This document shows, in pieces, positions 36,442-44,572 of a stretch of 55,370 nt of DNA. The DNA is from Bacillota bacterium. GTDB lineage: Bacteria > Bacillota > Clostridia > Peptostreptococcales > Anaerovoracaceae. The DNA lies in assembly GCA_022790955.1 (NCBI GenBank), contig JAAVYD010000067.1:1-55370 (forward strand), written 5' to 3'. Positions within the stretch are counted from its first letter, which is position 1, and each line of letters begins with the position of its first letter. The notes beneath the pieces were generated by a model. It saw nothing but the letters and a program-made list of their open reading frames with translations. It made no database searches and was not told where the DNA came from. The position numbers were made by a program, and so were the translations under genes.

Positions 36442-36982
36442 TCTGCCGTAAACTTAAACGTAAGCAGCCTGCCCTCTGCTGAGAAAAATGAAATGCTTAT
36501 AATACGCCTCCCATCCGTCTGCTTACATAAAAATCTATAAACCCGCAAATAAAACTTTAAATGCAATTTACGCCATAATAATCCGTCGCAACATTTTCCC
36601 TCAGTAAACATAAAATCATTTACTCTCATACATATCTTAAAACTGCAGCACGCAATATGAAGTCATGCTTTTAAAATAAATTTTTATGATCAGATATTAT
36701 ATACATTTATCGACTGAATCCGCGTAAGATTTTAACAATAAAAGCTATGTATATTTCCGGCGATTTTACGCCCTCTGCTCCGGCAAGTTTAATATAATTA
36801 TAGCGCTAATAATAATTCGCGTAATCATTCCAAAGTATGAAAGGCTGTATAGACATTTCCGTTTACTTATATCAAAATCCCGTATATACTATAACGTATT
36901 AAATTATATTTAAACAAAAGTAGTTCTAAGGGTTTATAGGTATCTCTTAAACAACTTGAATGCATTATACAAGGAGCTTTAT
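36442..36982. other. AT-rich gene-free region upstream of the ybaK-like gene
   Basis: 540 bases. A 63-codon minus-strand frame at 36438-36629 was judged non-coding. The promoter of the plus-strand gene at 36983 must lie near the end (ATACTATAACG around 36885-36895 is a possible -10). Confidence 0.4.
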
Positions 36983-37459
36983 ATGTCCTACGAAAAAGTA
37001 AAAGAATATTTCGATCAGCACGGACTCGGCGACCGACTTACAGTTCAGGATCAAATATCCGACACCGTGCAGCATGCAGCGGAAGCTATCGGCTGCGAGC
37101 CTGAGAGAATAGCAAAAACCCTGTCCTTTAAACTCAAAGACTCGCCGATTTTGATTGTTACGGCAGGCGACGCGCGGGTAAACAGTTCAAAGTTTAAAAC
37201 TATGTTTCATCAAAAACCTGTCATGATTCCCGGCGATGAAGTGGAAGAAGCAATCGGACATGCTCCCGGCGGAGTCTGTCCTTTTGCCGTTAAGGATAAC
37301 GTAAACATTTATCTTGATATTTCTCTAAAACGATTCACAGATGTCCATGCCGCTGCCGGCAGCCTTCAGGCAACCATACACCTCACATTAGACGAACTGG
37401 AAAAACATTCCCACATGAAAGATTGGGTAGACGTATGCAAAAACTGGCAGCCTGAATAA
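36983..37459 (+). CDS. YbaK/EbsC-family aminoacyl-tRNA deacylase
   Basis: 158 residues, usual length. The family core is seen in KTLSFKLKDSPILIVTAGDARVNSSKFK (conserved Lys that binds the aminoacyl-tRNA 3' end) and GHAPGGVCPFAVKDNVNIYLD (the GxxPGGVxPF loop). Members hydrolyse wrongly charged tRNA such as Cys- or Ala-tRNA-Pro. The start at 36983 follows AAGGAG; an in-frame ATG at 36956 lacks a signal. It is alone on the plus strand, convergent with the BspA-like gene, and its stop codon lies inside the terminator stem. Confidence 0.9.
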   Translation: MSYEKVKEYFDQHGLGDRLTVQDQISDTVQHAAEAIGCEPERIAKTLSFKLKDSPILIVTAGDARVNSSKFKTMFHQKPVMIPGDEVEEAIGHAPGGVCPFAVKDNVNIYLDISLKRFTDVHAAAGSLQATIHLTLDELEKHSHMKDWVDVCKNWQPE

Positions 37460-37490
37460 CTAAAACAAATCTAATGTTTTAGTTATTCAG
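37452..37490. terminator. Bidirectional terminator overlapping the ybaK-like stop codon
   Basis: Perfect 15-bp stem CTGAATAACTAAAAC (37452-37466) with its complement at 37476-37490, loop 9 bases. The TAA stop of the plus-strand gene (37457-37459) is within the left arm. It separates two convergent genes. Confidence 0.75.
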
Positions 37491-37514
37491 CAGACTTCTT
37501 ACAATTTTTCCGCT

Positions 37515-38591
37515 TTACTGCTGCCCAGCAATTACTGCCTGCGTTTTTTGAACTTCTATCGCTTTATCTTTTAGCAGCTTCAGCGTATTTTCATCATGAA
37601 CTTTAATAACAGAGCCGGAAGACAGCCCGTAAAAAGCATTTTCCCCTACCGTCTTCAGCCGCCCGGCGATATCTATCTCCCTCATACCGACGCAGCCAAG
37701 AAAACAATCCTTTCGGATTTCCGTTACAGATATAGGAATATAAATATTATTAAGCGCTTCATTGCCGCGAAAAAGTCCGATATCAAGCGTTTCTACGCCA
37801 AAAGGTATGCTTACCTGTTTCAATTTTACGCATCCGTTAAATACGCTCCTGCCTATTTTTTTCACGCTGTCCGGAATATTAATTTCCTCTAAATTCCCGC
37901 AGCCGGAAAACGCATATTCGCCGATTTCCTTTATGCCCTGAGCTAACACCGCTTTTTTAAGAGAAACGCATCCTCGAAATGCGCTTACGCTTATAACCGA
38001 TATACCTCCCTTTATTTCTGCAGCGCCTAACTTTTCGCAATTAGCAAAGCACCACTCTCCAAAATATTTAGTATTCTGCGGTACAATAATTTTTTCGATT
38101 GAACTGCAGAACGCAAAGGCAAAATGTCCTATTGATTTCAAATTTTCAGGCAAGTTAACGTTTTTTAGACTTATGCATTTATTAAAAACGCTTTCTCCTA
38201 TAACCGTTACAGTTGACGGTATATCAATTCTTTCTAAATTAATACAGTTAGAAAATGCGCCGGAACCAATTTCCGTAACGCCCTCCGGTATTATCACTTC
38301 TTTAAGAGAAGTACAATTTGCAAAAAGAAAGTCGCTTATTTTATTCATAGCGACCGGAAGTTCAACAGATGCCAAATTCATACAACCGTCAAACGCAGTT
38401 TTATATATTTCCGTAACTTTAGGTTCAATTATAAGTTTTTTAATTTCTCCCGCTCGTCCGCTCCACGGCGTTTCCTTAAAATCCTTGAACCTTTTCAAAT
38501 CTCCATCTCCCGATATTACCATAACGCCGTCCTCATAAAGCGCAGCTTCACACTTGCCCGCCTGCCATGATTCTATAATGCTGCTGTCCAT
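37515..38591 (-). CDS. BspA-type leucine-rich repeat protein
   Basis: 358 residues. At least ten LRR_5 repeats of about 23 residues run from about 60 to 340, each with the pattern F-x-x-C-x-x-L-x-x-(I/V)-x-(I/L)-P (for example FSNCINLERIDIPSTV, FNKCISLKNVNLPENL, FSGCGNLEEINIPDSV). These fold as a solenoid for protein binding. The first 55 residues (ESWQAGKCEAALYEDGVMVISG) resemble the small domain often placed before such repeats. There is no signal peptide or anchor, so it may act in the cytoplasm, unlike most BspA-like proteins. GGAGG precedes the ATG at 38591; the in-frame start at 38672 has no signal. Confidence 0.85.
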   Translation of the reverse strand: MDSSIIESWQAGKCEAALYEDGVMVISGDGDLKRFKDFKETPWSGRAGEIKKLIIEPKVTEIYKTAFDGCMNLASVELPVAMNKISDFLFANCTSLKEVIIPEGVTEIGSGAFSNCINLERIDIPSTVTVIGESVFNKCISLKNVNLPENLKSIGHFAFAFCSSIEKIIVPQNTKYFGEWCFANCEKLGAAEIKGGISVISVSAFRGCVSLKKAVLAQGIKEIGEYAFSGCGNLEEINIPDSVKKIGRSVFNGCVKLKQVSIPFGVETLDIGLFRGNEALNNIYIPISVTEIRKDCFLGCVGMREIDIAGRLKTVGENAFYGLSSGSVIKVHDENTLKLLKDKAIEVQKTQAVIAGQQ

Positions 38592-38712
38592 AGTTTTCCT
38601 CCGCCATATTATGCTATAAAAATATAACTTAATAATATTTCTATAATAGCCTGTATCCATTTTTTTATGCAAATCAACACTGCTTATATTGCCGAATTAA
38701 GCCGGCTTTACT

Positions 38713-38749
38713 CAAAAAAAGACCGAATCCCATGAAAAGAATTCAGCCT
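38713..38749 (-). terminator. Terminator of the trpB2 gene
   Basis: 11-bp stem on the minus strand (38749-38739 with 38730-38720, three G-U pairs) followed by TTTTTTTGAG. Confidence 0.8.
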
Positions 38750-38855
38750 TTGCAGTTGCTTAAACAATATTAACTTTGACTCTGTTTTCGTTAAAAAATC
38801 GCAACTTTGCGCTTTCCATATTAATATAAACACTCTTTAAGTATAAATCTGAATT

Positions 38856-40229
38856 TTACAGATCAATCTTAGGAAGCTGGTTTATGGCAACAGCAAGTTC
38901 CTCGTCGGTAGGCACATAATCGCTCATTTCTCCGTCGTTAAATTTCTGATAAGCAACCATATCAAAATATCCTGTACCCGTTAAGCCAAACACAATATTT
39001 TTTGTTTCCCCAGTTTCTTTACACTTCATCGCCTCGTCTATCGCTACTTTGATAGCGTGACTGCTTTCCGGCGCAGGAAGGATTCCTTCCACCTTTGCAA
39101 ACGTCTGCGCAGCTTCAAATACAGAAGTCTGTTCTACGCTTCTCGCTTCCATAATGCCCTGATCATAAAGCTCGGAAACTACAGAACTCATGCCGTGATA
39201 TCGCAGACCTCCGGCATGGTTTGCCGACGGCATAAATCCGCTGCCCAAAGTATACATCTTTGTAAGCGGGCAGACTTTTCCGGTATCGCAGAAATCATAA
39301 GCATAAACGCCTCTCGTAAGGCTCGGACAGGAAGCGGGTTCCACAGCTATGATCTTATAATCCGCCTCTCCTCTCAGCATTTCGCCGGCAAACGGAGATA
39401 TAAGACCTCCGAGATTTGAGCCGCCCCCTGCACAGCCTATTATCATGTCTGCTTTTATTCCATACTTATCTAAAGCTGTTTTTGTTTCTAATCCTATAAT
39501 CGACTGGTGCAGCAGCACCTGAGAAAGCACTGAACCAAGCACATAACGATAGGAATCCTGGCTTACGGCAGCTTCTACCGCTTCCGAAATCGCACAGCCG
39601 AGACTTCCCGTAGTTCCCGGAAATTCAGCGTTTATCTGCCTGCCTACATTTGTAAGCATCGACGGCGACGGCGTAACCTGCGCTCCGTAAGTCCGCATAA
39701 CCTCGCGTCGGAAAGGCTTCTGTTCATATGAACATTTTACCATATACACCTGACAATCAAGTTCAAAATACGAACACGCCATAGAAAGAGCCGTGCCCCA
39801 CTGACCTGCTCCCGTTTCCGTAGTAACGCCTTTTAAACCCTGCTGTTTTGCATAATAAGCCTGAGCGATAGCAGAATTCAGTTTGTGGCTGCCCGACGTA
39901 TTATTTCCTTCAAATTTATAATAGATATGCGCCGGAGTCTGCAGCTTTTCCTCCAGGCAATATGCCCGTACCAGCGGGGACGGGCGGTACATGCGGTAAA
40001 AATTCCTGATCTCCTCCGGAATATCGAAATATTGAGTAGTATCGTCCAATTCCTGCCTTGCAAGCTCGCTGCAGAAAATTGCGGACAATTCCTCCCGAGT
40101 GACCGGCTTCAGCGTTTCCGGATTTAAAATCGGTGCCGGTTTTTTCTTCATATCGGCGCGCACATTATACCACTTGTCCGGCATTTCATGTTCTTCAAGA
40201 TAAATTTTATAAGGAATGTTTTTATCCAT
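38856..40229 (-). CDS. trpB: TrpB-like pyridoxal phosphate enzyme (TrpB2 class)
   Basis: 457 residues, longer than TrpB1 (about 400) and matching the TrpB2 class. The start MDKNIPYKIYLEEHEMPDKWYNVRADM is typical of TrpB2. The PLP Lys is in SGSHKLNSAIAQAYY; ETGAGQWGTALS and the phosphate loop GCAGGGSNLGGL are present. It should make tryptophan from indole and serine; TrpB2 proteins often act without TrpA, and no trpA or other trp gene is nearby, so indole salvage is likely. AAGGAG precedes the ATG at 40229. Confidence 0.92.
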   Translation of the reverse strand: MDKNIPYKIYLEEHEMPDKWYNVRADMKKKPAPILNPETLKPVTREELSAIFCSELARQELDDTTQYFDIPEEIRNFYRMYRPSPLVRAYCLEEKLQTPAHIYYKFEGNNTSGSHKLNSAIAQAYYAKQQGLKGVTTETGAGQWGTALSMACSYFELDCQVYMVKCSYEQKPFRREVMRTYGAQVTPSPSMLTNVGRQINAEFPGTTGSLGCAISEAVEAAVSQDSYRYVLGSVLSQVLLHQSIIGLETKTALDKYGIKADMIIGCAGGGSNLGGLISPFAGEMLRGEADYKIIAVEPASCPSLTRGVYAYDFCDTGKVCPLTKMYTLGSGFMPSANHAGGLRYHGMSSVVSELYDQGIMEARSVEQTSVFEAAQTFAKVEGILPAPESSHAIKVAIDEAMKCKETGETKNIVFGLTGTGYFDMVAYQKFNDGEMSDYVPTDEELAVAINQLPKIDL

Positions 40230-40254
40230 TGTTATCTCCTTCTTACTGCCCATA

Positions 40255-40286
40255 TTAAAACTCCCGTCCCTTTCGGAAATGGGAGT
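40255..40286 (-). terminator. Terminator of the WG/SLH gene, or attenuator ahead of trpB2
   Basis: ACTCCC...GGGAGT with an inner TTTCC-GAAA-GGGA stem, followed on the minus strand by TTTTAATATG. It is 104 bases past the stop of the 40390-42435 gene and only 26 bases before the trpB2 start. If the trpB2 promoter lies upstream of it, it would act as an attenuator. Confidence 0.65.
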
Positions 40287-40389
40287 ATCTTATTTTAACA
40301 TGAAAACTGTATTTTCGCTTGTTTTTTAGCGCAATAATATGACTTTATATGTTGATTTTATTTACATATTTTATTAATATTAATGAAAA

Positions 40390-42435
40390 CTAATTTTCAC
40401 CTGCATCTGCAAGAGGCAGACCGCAAAGCTCCTGAGCAGTGATCTGCCCGCTTCCCGCATTATTATAAAGCCTCAGCAATGTAATAATAGACTGCTCTGC
40501 AGTATAATTGCCCAGCGGGCTGAAATTACCGTTTCCTACACCCTGCATAACGCCTATATTATAAGCGTCGGATATAAACGTCAGCGCCCAGCTTCCCGCT
40601 TCATTTTTATCGGCAAATTCAGTATACATCTGTATCCTTTCAATGCCTAAAATATTGGCTGTATTAACGAGTATCTTAGCGGCTTCCTGCCTGGTTATAG
40701 ACGCGTTCGGCGCAAATATACCGTTCCCCTTGCCGTCGATTATACCGAGCTTGTTTAAAGTATAAACATAATTGCTGTTAGTATCTGTAAACGGATTTGG
40801 GGTTTCACTGTCCGGCGCTTCAAGATTAATACCTTTCTTTTTAAGCATTTCAAAAGTCAGTCTGCAGAAATCCTCGCGGGATATAGGCGAACTGTAATTC
40901 TTTTGAAGCTCTACCGGCACTATCCCTGCGGCTATCGCCGCGTTTACCTCATCTTTAGCCCAGTCTGATGGAAAATTACCTGAAACCTCCGGCTGATTTG
41001 ACCAATCATCATTCGTATATCTTATAACGCCAGTCTTACCCTGATAACGTGTACTGGAAGAAGATACCACAGCAAGCCCGTCATGGAACTGGCTCAAACC
41101 TACCCAGCCCTCGCCGTTTTTAGCGGCTATAACCGTTTTACCTGTCTTATCTATATATCTGGAATTTCCCGACATATCCGACAAAGGCGCAAGCCCTTCG
41201 GAAAAACGCACAGTAGATACATTAAATATACCCAAATCAGACGTATCTATATTAATAGCCATATTTCCGGCTTTATCTATAAAACCTGACTTCTCGCCCA
41301 TCACAAACGCCATTCCTTCGGAAAACGGCGCTACTTCTTCATAAATAAAATCTGTTATCTGCCTGCCGGATTTATCAAAATAACCCCACTGCTGATAGTC
41401 TTCCGCTGCCGGGATCATACCTTCCGCAGGATCTCCCAATGCATAGTATTTGCAATCTAAAAGCATTTTTCCATCTGTAAAAATCATACCGTATATGTAA
41501 TTACCGTCTGCCGGCTTCCATACTTTGATCAGCCCATCGTCCGGAAAGGCGCTGTATACGTCAAACTCAGAGAACTCAGGTTCGGCAGTTACATTAAAAT
41601 CCTGATCCATAATTCCCCATTTTCCGTTTTTTTCTATAATACAAATTGTCTTATCGCTCTTAGTTGAACCCCACATTGTTATCTCATCATACTCAAAATC
41701 AACGATAACTTTTCCTGTATTATCTATAACTCCATATTTTCCGTCTTTGGCGGCTATAGCTCTGCCATTACTAAAGCCCCCTAACTCGTTGAACTTCGGC
41801 TCAATTACTTCTTTACCTGCAGTATTAATAGCTCCGCAAAGCCCGTCAGGCGCTCGAAACGAAAACAATCCGTCGCTAAAAACCAGATCGTAACTGCTGT
41901 TCGCTTCATTTACATTTTTATGATCGGGATAAGAAAACGATCCCAAAAGATTTCCGCTGTAATCATATACATGTGCATCTCCGGTATACGTTTTCCACCA
42001 TTCGGAAGCCTGCCCATGAGGAATATCAAGCAGCACGATCACGCCGCCGCCTTTATGTGCAACAAACCTGTCGCCTGTAACAACAAAACCTTTGCTGCCG
42101 CTGCCCATTACTTTGCCGTCGTTATCCAGCGTTACCTGCTCAAAATCCTTACCGCTGCCCTCATTAGAAGCAAACCAGCATTTTTCTTCTTTTACATAAT
42201 TTATATTATCATATGAAGCTGATAATCTATTTCCCGAATAATCATACAAAGCCGTCTTGTCGTTATCCTTAACTACAAATCTGTCTGCATCTTCGTATTG
42301 AATTATCTGCCCATGCTCCATGGAGATCACATATTCGTAGCCGCCCCCAGCAGCAAAAGCAGATAAAGGCAGTAATGATACTATCATAACTGCGCTTATT
42401 GATAACGAAATTCTCCGTAAAAGATTCTTTTTCAT
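40390..42435 (-). CDS. WG-repeat surface protein with C-terminal SLH domains
   Basis: 681 residues. Signal peptide MKKNLLRRISLSISAVMIV ending near AFA-AG. Residues about 40-480 contain WG (KWG) repeats, such as KYGVIDNTGKVIVDFEYDEI, KWGIMDQDFNV, WGYFDKSGRQI and GFIDKAGNMAIN, which form a beta-propeller-like surface. The last 180 residues carry three SLH domains (SDWAKDEVNAAIAAGIVP, FTDTNSNYVYTLNKLGIIDG, FADKNEAGSWALTFISDA) for anchoring to the wall polymer. WG domains of this kind are common in clostridia; their ligand is unknown. A likely -10 (TATAAT at 42618-42613, minus strand) gives a long leader. Confidence 0.87.
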   Translation of the reverse strand: MKKNLLRRISLSISAVMIVSLLPLSAFAAGGGYEYVISMEHGQIIQYEDADRFVVKDNDKTALYDYSGNRLSASYDNINYVKEEKCWFASNEGSGKDFEQVTLDNDGKVMGSGSKGFVVTGDRFVAHKGGGVIVLLDIPHGQASEWWKTYTGDAHVYDYSGNLLGSFSYPDHKNVNEANSSYDLVFSDGLFSFRAPDGLCGAINTAGKEVIEPKFNELGGFSNGRAIAAKDGKYGVIDNTGKVIVDFEYDEITMWGSTKSDKTICIIEKNGKWGIMDQDFNVTAEPEFSEFDVYSAFPDDGLIKVWKPADGNYIYGMIFTDGKMLLDCKYYALGDPAEGMIPAAEDYQQWGYFDKSGRQITDFIYEEVAPFSEGMAFVMGEKSGFIDKAGNMAINIDTSDLGIFNVSTVRFSEGLAPLSDMSGNSRYIDKTGKTVIAAKNGEGWVGLSQFHDGLAVVSSSSTRYQGKTGVIRYTNDDWSNQPEVSGNFPSDWAKDEVNAAIAAGIVPVELQKNYSSPISREDFCRLTFEMLKKKGINLEAPDSETPNPFTDTNSNYVYTLNKLGIIDGKGNGIFAPNASITRQEAAKILVNTANILGIERIQMYTEFADKNEAGSWALTFISDAYNIGVMQGVGNGNFSPLGNYTAEQSIITLLRLYNNAGSGQITAQELCGLPLADAGEN

Positions 42436-42700
42436 AAATCCACCCTTAAACCTTTCGCGCGGTCATATCTGCACGATGTTCTTGCGTCCGGTAAAAAAAC
42501 TCTCAAAACACGATCCTCAAGCTCCCAAACGCTTCCTTATCGCAATTTTCTCAATAGTATGTCGTTTAATTATATCATTCAATAATTACCTGATGTTTAA
42601 ACCTGTGTTAAGATTATATTACACTAAAATTAAAAAATCTTAATCAACGCCGCCATATAAAAAATCCGTCGGTTAATTTTCCATAAATGCATAATTTTGT
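42436..42700. other. 5' region of the WG/SLH gene
   Basis: A TATAAT (42618-42613, minus strand) in AT-rich DNA is the best -10 candidate; the -35 is unclear. The leader of about 175 bases contains no recognised structure. Confidence 0.4.
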
Positions 42701-42741
42701 ATAATAAAAGAGATGCCTCTCTTTTCAGAAAAACATCTCTT
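42701..42741 (-). terminator. Terminator of the rplM-rpsI operon
   Basis: AAGAGATG (42741-42734) pairs with CATCTCTT (42715-42708) and is followed by TTATTATAC on the minus strand, 47 bases past the rpsI stop. Confidence 0.75.
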
Positions 42742-42787
42742 AAAAGCATAATAATTTTTGATATGATTATCAAGCAAATTCCAAAAA

Positions 42788-43180
42788 TTATCTCTTTGAG
42801 AACTGGCTTGCTCTTCTTGCTTTCTTTAAGCCGTACTTCTTTCTTTCCTTCATTCTCGGATCTCTTGTAAGGAAGCCTGCAGCTTTAAGCGCAGGTCTGT
42901 TTTCGGGATCTGCATTGCAGAGAGCTCTTGAAATTCCGTGTCTGAGAGCGCCTGCCTGACCTGTCGTACCGCCGCCGTTTACGAGGGCGATAACGTCAAA
43001 CTTACCTTCGTTGCCTGAAATAGTGAACGGACGTTTAACTTCGTTCTTGAGGATTTCCATTGGGAAATAATCGTCAAGATCCTTTTTGTTTACTGTAATC
43101 TTACCTGTACCAGGGATTAATCTCACTCTGGCAACAGCCGATTTTCTTCTGCCTGTTCCGATATATTGTAATTTAGCCAT
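42788..43180 (-). CDS. rpsI: Ribosomal protein S9
   Basis: 130 residues, full length. The start [27 protein letters not shown] and the C-terminus [16 protein letters not shown] (ending in KR, which reaches the P-site tRNA) are unmistakable. It is in the small ribosomal subunit head. The gene lies 21 bases after rplM in the standard rplM-rpsI operon. The ribosome binding site is GGGAGG, 8 bases upstream of the ATG. Confidence 0.98.
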   Translation of the reverse strand: MAKLQYIGTGRRKSAVARVRLIPGTGKITVNKKDLDDYFPMEILKNEVKRPFTISGNEGKFDVIALVNGGGTTGQAGALRHGISRALCNADPENRPALKAAGFLTRDPRMKERKKYGLKKARRASQFSKR

Positions 43181-43201
43181 TATTCGATTTCCTCCCTTCT
43201 G

Positions 43202-43630
43202 TTAAAAGTTCCATACTTCCGGCTTCTGAGCGGCATGATTATGCTCAGGACCTGCATATACCTTTAACTTCTTGTACATCTGTCTTCCGAGAGTGCCCTT
43301 AGGCATCATTCCCTTTACAGCATGTCTGATGATTTCTTCCGGCTTTTTAGCCTGTAACTTTTCAAAAGTTATCTCACGAAGACCGCCCGGATAACCTGTA
43401 TGTCTTTTATAAATTTTTTCTTTTCTCTTTTTGCCTGTAACTTCTATCTTCTCTGCATTGATAACGATAACGTAATCGCCTGTGTCAACGTGCGGAGTAT
43501 AGATCGGCTTCTTTTTGCCCCTTAAAATGGATGCTACTTCAGATGCAAGACGACCGAGAGTCTTGCCTTCTGCGTCTACTACGTACCATTTTCTTTCTAC
43601 TTCCTGAGGCTTTGCGATGTAGGATTTCAT
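43202..43630 (-). CDS. rplM: Ribosomal protein L13
   Basis: 142 residues. [35 protein letters not shown] and [19 protein letters not shown] are L13 signatures. It is one of the first proteins to join the large subunit. The ATG at 43630 follows AGGAGG; an in-frame extension to 43768 runs into the leader RNA and is not coding. A promoter at 43905-43933 and a 268-base leader precede it. Confidence 0.98.
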   Translation of the reverse strand: MKSYIAKPQEVERKWYVVDAEGKTLGRLASEVASILRGKKKPIYTPHVDTGDYVIVINAEKIEVTGKKRKEKIYKRHTGYPGGLREITFEKLQAKKPEEIIRHAVKGMMPKGTLGRQMYKKLKVYAGPEHNHAAQKPEVWNF

Positions 43631-43898
43631 TAATATAAACCTCCTGTGCCTACTCTGTTCAGAAATATATGACTGCAAATTTCTGTTTATATTTGACTGC
43701 CTGCAAGCGAAATTTATAGTTTTGGATTGCTTGTACGCAATCGAACACGACTTCAATTTCCGCCGCATATTATTTCAGCCATAAAATTCTGACCCGGTTT
43801 CGGCGCCTACTCAGATTCCGGCAGGAATCGGTTTCAGCACTGAAAATAACTTTTCGTCCCGGCCGGCAGCCCAGCCTAACATTTGCTGTAATGCAAAC
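43631..43898 (-). promoter_or_regulatory. Long rplM leader, possible L13 autoregulatory RNA
   Basis: From the predicted transcription start near 43898 to the rplM ATG the leader is 268 bases and richer in G+C than nearby gaps. It contains hairpins such as GATTCC-TGCC-GGAATC and GATTGC-GTACAA-GCAATC. L13 operons in Firmicutes are known to be controlled through leader RNAs; whether this fits the known L13 leader models was not testable here. Confidence 0.5.
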
Positions 43899-43904
43899 AA
43901 AAAT

Positions 43905-43933
43905 ATTATATGCTACTTTTAAAGCAAAGTCAA
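43905..43933 (-). promoter_or_regulatory. Promoter of the rplM-rpsI operon
   Basis: TTGACT (43933-43928), 17 bases, TATAAT (43910-43905) on the minus strand: 11 of 12 consensus positions with ideal spacing. Confidence 0.85.
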
Positions 43934-44021
43934 TTTATTTTTACATTAACGACTTATAATTAAATATGTTTATCTTATCAACATATTTTATCATTAAAAT
44001 AAAAAATATTATCAAAGTCGA

Positions 44022-44486
44022 TTAACTCCAAAACTCTTTCGTAATATCAATATATAATTGACCACATTTTTTATACATACGTTGGTTGGTTAACGGATTA
44101 TTTAAAGAGCCCAGTTGATTTTTATAGCTTCCTATTTTAATATAGTCAAATGCTTCCATCCATTTTTTAATTACAGTTTCTCTGCCGGAATATAAACAAG
44201 TTTTCAATCCTTTAATATGAGCATACGATGAATAAAATATCAGTTCTTCTCGTTCTATATGTCTATTTTGTCCTTCACCCATAAAACATACGCATGTTAT
44301 ATATTTTTCATGTAAATCAATAATATTTATATAATTTTCTGATAAAACATCCCCATAACTTAGCTGCTGAAGTTCTGGATAATGACATCCCCCGCAATTA
44401 TTTTGACAACCGGATATATAAATACATAGTGAAATTTCATTTGGGATTTCAAAATAACTGATGCCAACTTCAGTATAATACAACAT
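44022..44486 (-). CDS. NrdG-like radical SAM activating protein
   Basis: 154 residues, the size of NrdG activases. The radical SAM motif CX3CX2C is in SGCQNNCGGCH. YIKIGSYKNQLGSLNNPLTNQRMY matches the C-terminal pattern of anaerobic ribonucleotide reductase activating proteins (GSxNQR). Such proteins make the glycyl radical on a partner enzyme using SAM. No NrdD or other glycyl radical enzyme is adjacent. The gene is more AT-rich than its neighbours, which suggests recent acquisition. AGGAG is 13 bases upstream of the ATG. It is 86 bases after the dlt-like operon and may only be its neighbour. Confidence 0.8.
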   Translation of the reverse strand: MLYYTEVGISYFEIPNEISLCIYISGCQNNCGGCHYPELQQLSYGDVLSENYINIIDLHEKYITCVCFMGEGQNRHIEREELIFYSSYAHIKGLKTCLYSGRETVIKKWMEAFDYIKIGSYKNQLGSLNNPLTNQRMYKKCGQLYIDITKEFWS

Positions 44487-44572
44487 ATTTCTATTTATCT
44501 CCTATATTGGTTCATACGAATTTAATAAACAGAAAATTTTCAAAGGTATTAGTAAAGTAATTAATTTTACTA

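Noticed and set aside
36438..36629. 63-codon minus-strand frame next to the decayed gene
   Set aside because: No start signal or family likeness; it may include debris of the same decayed region but cannot be joined to it convincingly.
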